DNA from: Bacillota bacterium
Lineage (GTDB): Bacteria > Bacillota > Clostridia > Lachnospirales > Lachnospiraceae
Assembly (NCBI GenBank): GCA_023457255.1
Contig: JAEWMB010000037.1
Location: 183,709-247,708, forward strand
Reading direction: 5' to 3'
Length of the DNA stretch: 64,000 nucleotides
The translations under genes and the position numbers were made by a program. Positions 62,591-64,000 of this stretch are shown piece by piece; the stretch's first letter is position 1, and every line of letters starts with the position of its first letter. The notes beneath the pieces are model-generated. The model ran no database searches. It was not told the DNA's origin and saw nothing but the letters and a program-made list of their open reading frames with translations.

Positions 62591-63016
62591 TTAAACGACG
62601 AGTATTTTTCCCAGTTGTATACAAGCATTTTTTGCTTCCTCATCCGGTGAGTCATTGCAGATAACACTATCGCAAGCTAAGACAGCTCTATCGTCAATAC
62701 AGGTTTCTTCCCAAGTTCTCATCCACTCACCATCGCCCCAACCATAAGAACCAAATAGCACAATCCTTTTGCCTCCGAGTTTTGATTCCACGGAGCTAAA
62801 CATTGGCTCAAATTCACTATCTTCCAGCTGTTCCGCACCCATAGAAGGGCAGCCAAACGCAATTGCATCAAAATCATCTACTAAATCCTTAGAAAAATCG
62901 GCTGCATGAAACAAGGTAACCTCTGCTCCCGCTTCCTTTGCTCCTTCGACAACATAGTTTGCCATAGATTCCGTATTACCAGTACCACTCCAATATACTA
63001 CTGCAATTTTACTCAT
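62591..63016 (-). CDS. Flavodoxin
   Basis: About 141 residues. The FMN phosphate loop is VVYWSGTGNTESMA (about 5-18). The later segments AFGCPSMGAEQLED and FGSYGWGDGEWM place the flavin ring. It carries electrons at low potential and substitutes for ferredoxin when iron is scarce. The ATG at 63016 follows AGAGG. It is the second gene of an operon with DUF3793, a pairing seen in clostridia. The palindromes upstream may be iron-responsive operators. Confidence 0.95.
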   Translation of the reverse strand: MSKIAVVYWSGTGNTESMANYVVEGAKEAGAEVTLFHAADFSKDLVDDFDAIAFGCPSMGAEQLEDSEFEPMFSSVESKLGGKRIVLFGSYGWGDGEWMRTWEETCIDDRAVLACDSVICNDSPDEEAKNACIQLGKILVV

Positions 63017-63051
63017 ATTGATAACCTCTTTTCTTATATTATATTTATGTG

Positions 63052-63606
63052 TCAAGCGGCTACTGTGAGCTGCCAAACAGTCTTACCTTGATTCCAAAGA
63101 TATGTGTACTCTGCCGTACATTGTTTAAAGCAGTAAAATAACCTTTGTGCTTCCCCTACATCGCAGTACACCTTCCAACACCCCGTACATTTAGGGTTTT
63201 TGCCTCTATTTTCAATAAATCCAATAACATCACCAAGTGGATAGCCAAGGAATAAACCGATTTCATGCGGAAAATCCTCTTGCCCACACAGGTGCTTATT
63301 TAATATTCTTATCGCTGCATTAATATTATCATCAACATAGCCATACATTTTTAGAAACTCTGCAACGCCCTCTTTCTTTAGGTCCTCAGCCAGTTTATCT
63401 CTTCGATAAACATAAATCAAAGCTCTGTTCTTCTGTATCTTTAAAGCCTTAACAAACACACCTTTATAATTTAACTGTACGTTCCACTCCTTGACATGAG
63501 CAATCAAATCACTTTCACAATCATAATCAAATCCGAATAGATTTCCAGTCTTTAAAGAAGCTAATGTCGGAGAACAATGTTCGATTAAATATCGTTCTAT
63601 ACTCAT
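63052..63606 (-). CDS. DUF3793 protein
   Basis: 184 residues. Recognisable family text: SIERYLIEHCSPTLASLKTGNLFGF at the start, then HEIGLFLGYPLGDVIGFIENRG and CTGCWKVYCDVGEAQRLF. The family accompanies flavodoxin and iron-transport genes in clostridia; the function is unknown. Several conserved Cys (CTGCWKVYC) could bind metal. First gene of the operon; the flavodoxin ATG lies 35 bp beyond its stop. Two GTTAG-N6-CTAAC palindromes are upstream. Confidence 0.93.
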   Translation of the reverse strand: MSIERYLIEHCSPTLASLKTGNLFGFDYDCESDLIAHVKEWNVQLNYKGVFVKALKIQKNRALIYVYRRDKLAEDLKKEGVAEFLKMYGYVDDNINAAIRILNKHLCGQEDFPHEIGLFLGYPLGDVIGFIENRGKNPKCTGCWKVYCDVGEAQRLFYCFKQCTAEYTYLWNQGKTVWQLTVAA

Positions 63607-64000
63607 TGACTATACTCCTTACTGCATTATGTAATATTGTCTTGTACCTTGCTGTAGTTACCACTTCAATACTTCTGATAGTTAGTTATAACTAACCACT
63701 GCTGCAAAGAAAAGCGGCTACAAACGTTCCGCATCATAATTCCTAATATGATAGAGTTAGAAAAAAAGCTAACCTGTATTGCTAAATGCTGCGGAGCACA
63801 CTCCATATTTTAGTTAGTCCCGCCTAACCTAATTACACTTTATCACCTTAATTTCCATTTGTCAATTATATATTGTAAGCGCGACATAATCTACCGTCGT
63901 GCCATTTGATGTTCTTTGCTGTAAGATTAGGATAGTTGGAGTATTTTACTCTTAGTTCTGATCTTGAACAACAAAAGTTGTAGCATTTCACTGCTAATTA
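63607..64000. other. Upstream region of the DUF3793 operon
   Basis: 394 bp up to the window end. It has the two palindromes noted above. No coding frame is convincing. AT-rich sequence near 63850-63900 could hold a promoter for a gene beyond the window. Confidence 0.5.
63681..63828 (-). promoter_or_regulatory. Two GTTAG-N6-CTAAC operators upstream of DUF3793-flavodoxin
   Basis: GTTAGTTATAACTAAC (63681-63696) and GTTAG-TCCCGC-CTAAC (63813-63828) share the same 16-bp palindromic layout. The outer TTAG/CTAAC elements resemble half sites bound by DtxR/MntR-type metal repressors, though the spacing differs from the classical box. They lie 75 and 207 bp from the DUF3793 start. I infer metal-controlled expression of the operon. 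Confidence 0.5.

Overview
The window looks like ordinary chromosome of a low-GC, endospore-forming, anaerobic clostridium, probably of the Lachnospiraceae (a Lachnoclostridium phytofermentans-like plant-polysaccharide degrader). This is inferred from AT-rich codon use, T-box-controlled tRNA synthetases, a GerA/SpoVAF-type spore protein, a small DUF1540 protein, a SecDF fusion, a pyruvate kinase with an extra C-terminal PEP-utilizer domain, a DUF3793-flavodoxin pair and plant-sugar hydrolases. No tRNA, rRNA, CRISPR array, prophage or insertion sequence was recognised.

Layout. 0.2-1.9 kb: tyrS with a Tyr T-box. 2.2-9.9 kb: nucleoside uptake and salvage on the minus strand. deoD-deoC-cdd end at a strong terminator and are followed by a BMP-family lipoprotein, an attenuator-like terminator and the ABC ATPase plus two permeases. 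10-18.9 kb: a SpoVAF-like protein, a trigger-factor-like lipoprotein, a broken chemoreceptor, thrS with a Thr T-box, a C_GCAxxG_C_C-GNAT fusion and an HD-GYP protein. 19-26 kb: an LD-carboxypeptidase, an OLD-type ATPase-TOPRIM protein, a KdpDE-like two-component pair and pyruvate kinase. 26.4-30.5 kb: a thiol/redox cluster (Crp/Fnr regulator, thioredoxin, MerR regulator, rhodanese lipoprotein, CcdA, TlpA-like thioredoxin). 31.2-36.3 kb: a TPP riboswitch with thiT, a tandem RNA-like element before a small lipoprotein, a YczE-like membrane protein, an ArsC/Spx-like protein and a membrane NERD protein. 36.5-45.1 kb: an SH3-NlpC/P60 cell-wall hydrolase, two cysteine-rich repeat proteins, DUF1540, a DUF421 protein, an SGNH hydrolase plus GH27 alpha-galactosidase operon, and gene remnants. 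45.3-51.4 kb: DUF368, SecDF, GreA, a ZIP transporter and a coiled-coil protein. 51.7-55.9 kb: an epimerase plus GH113-like hydrolase operon beside a divergent AraC regulator, then an orphan BtrH-like protein. 56.2-63.6 kb: an Lhr helicase, a PfkB kinase, a PPC/DUF296 protein, a flavodoxin and DUF3793.

How genes work together. The first 10 kb imports nucleosides, cleaves them by phosphorolysis, deaminates cytidine and breaks deoxyribose-5-phosphate to acetaldehyde and glyceraldehyde-3-phosphate. The 26-30 kb cluster looks like extracytoplasmic disulfide handling fed by thioredoxin. GH27 and the GH113-like enzyme would suit galactomannan breakdown.

The most novel-looking signals are non-coding. 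One is a tandem two-hairpin module (about 32.54-32.70 kb) whose apical stem differs in sequence between copies but stays paired. Another is a pair of GTTAG-N6-CTAAC palindromes upstream of DUF3793-flavodoxin. A third is a pair of TATAC-T-GTATA palindromes before the BMP lipoprotein gene. Several short gene remnants were also recovered: the chemoreceptor, an AraC C-terminus, and a frameshifted enzyme C-terminus that resembles a glycosidase.
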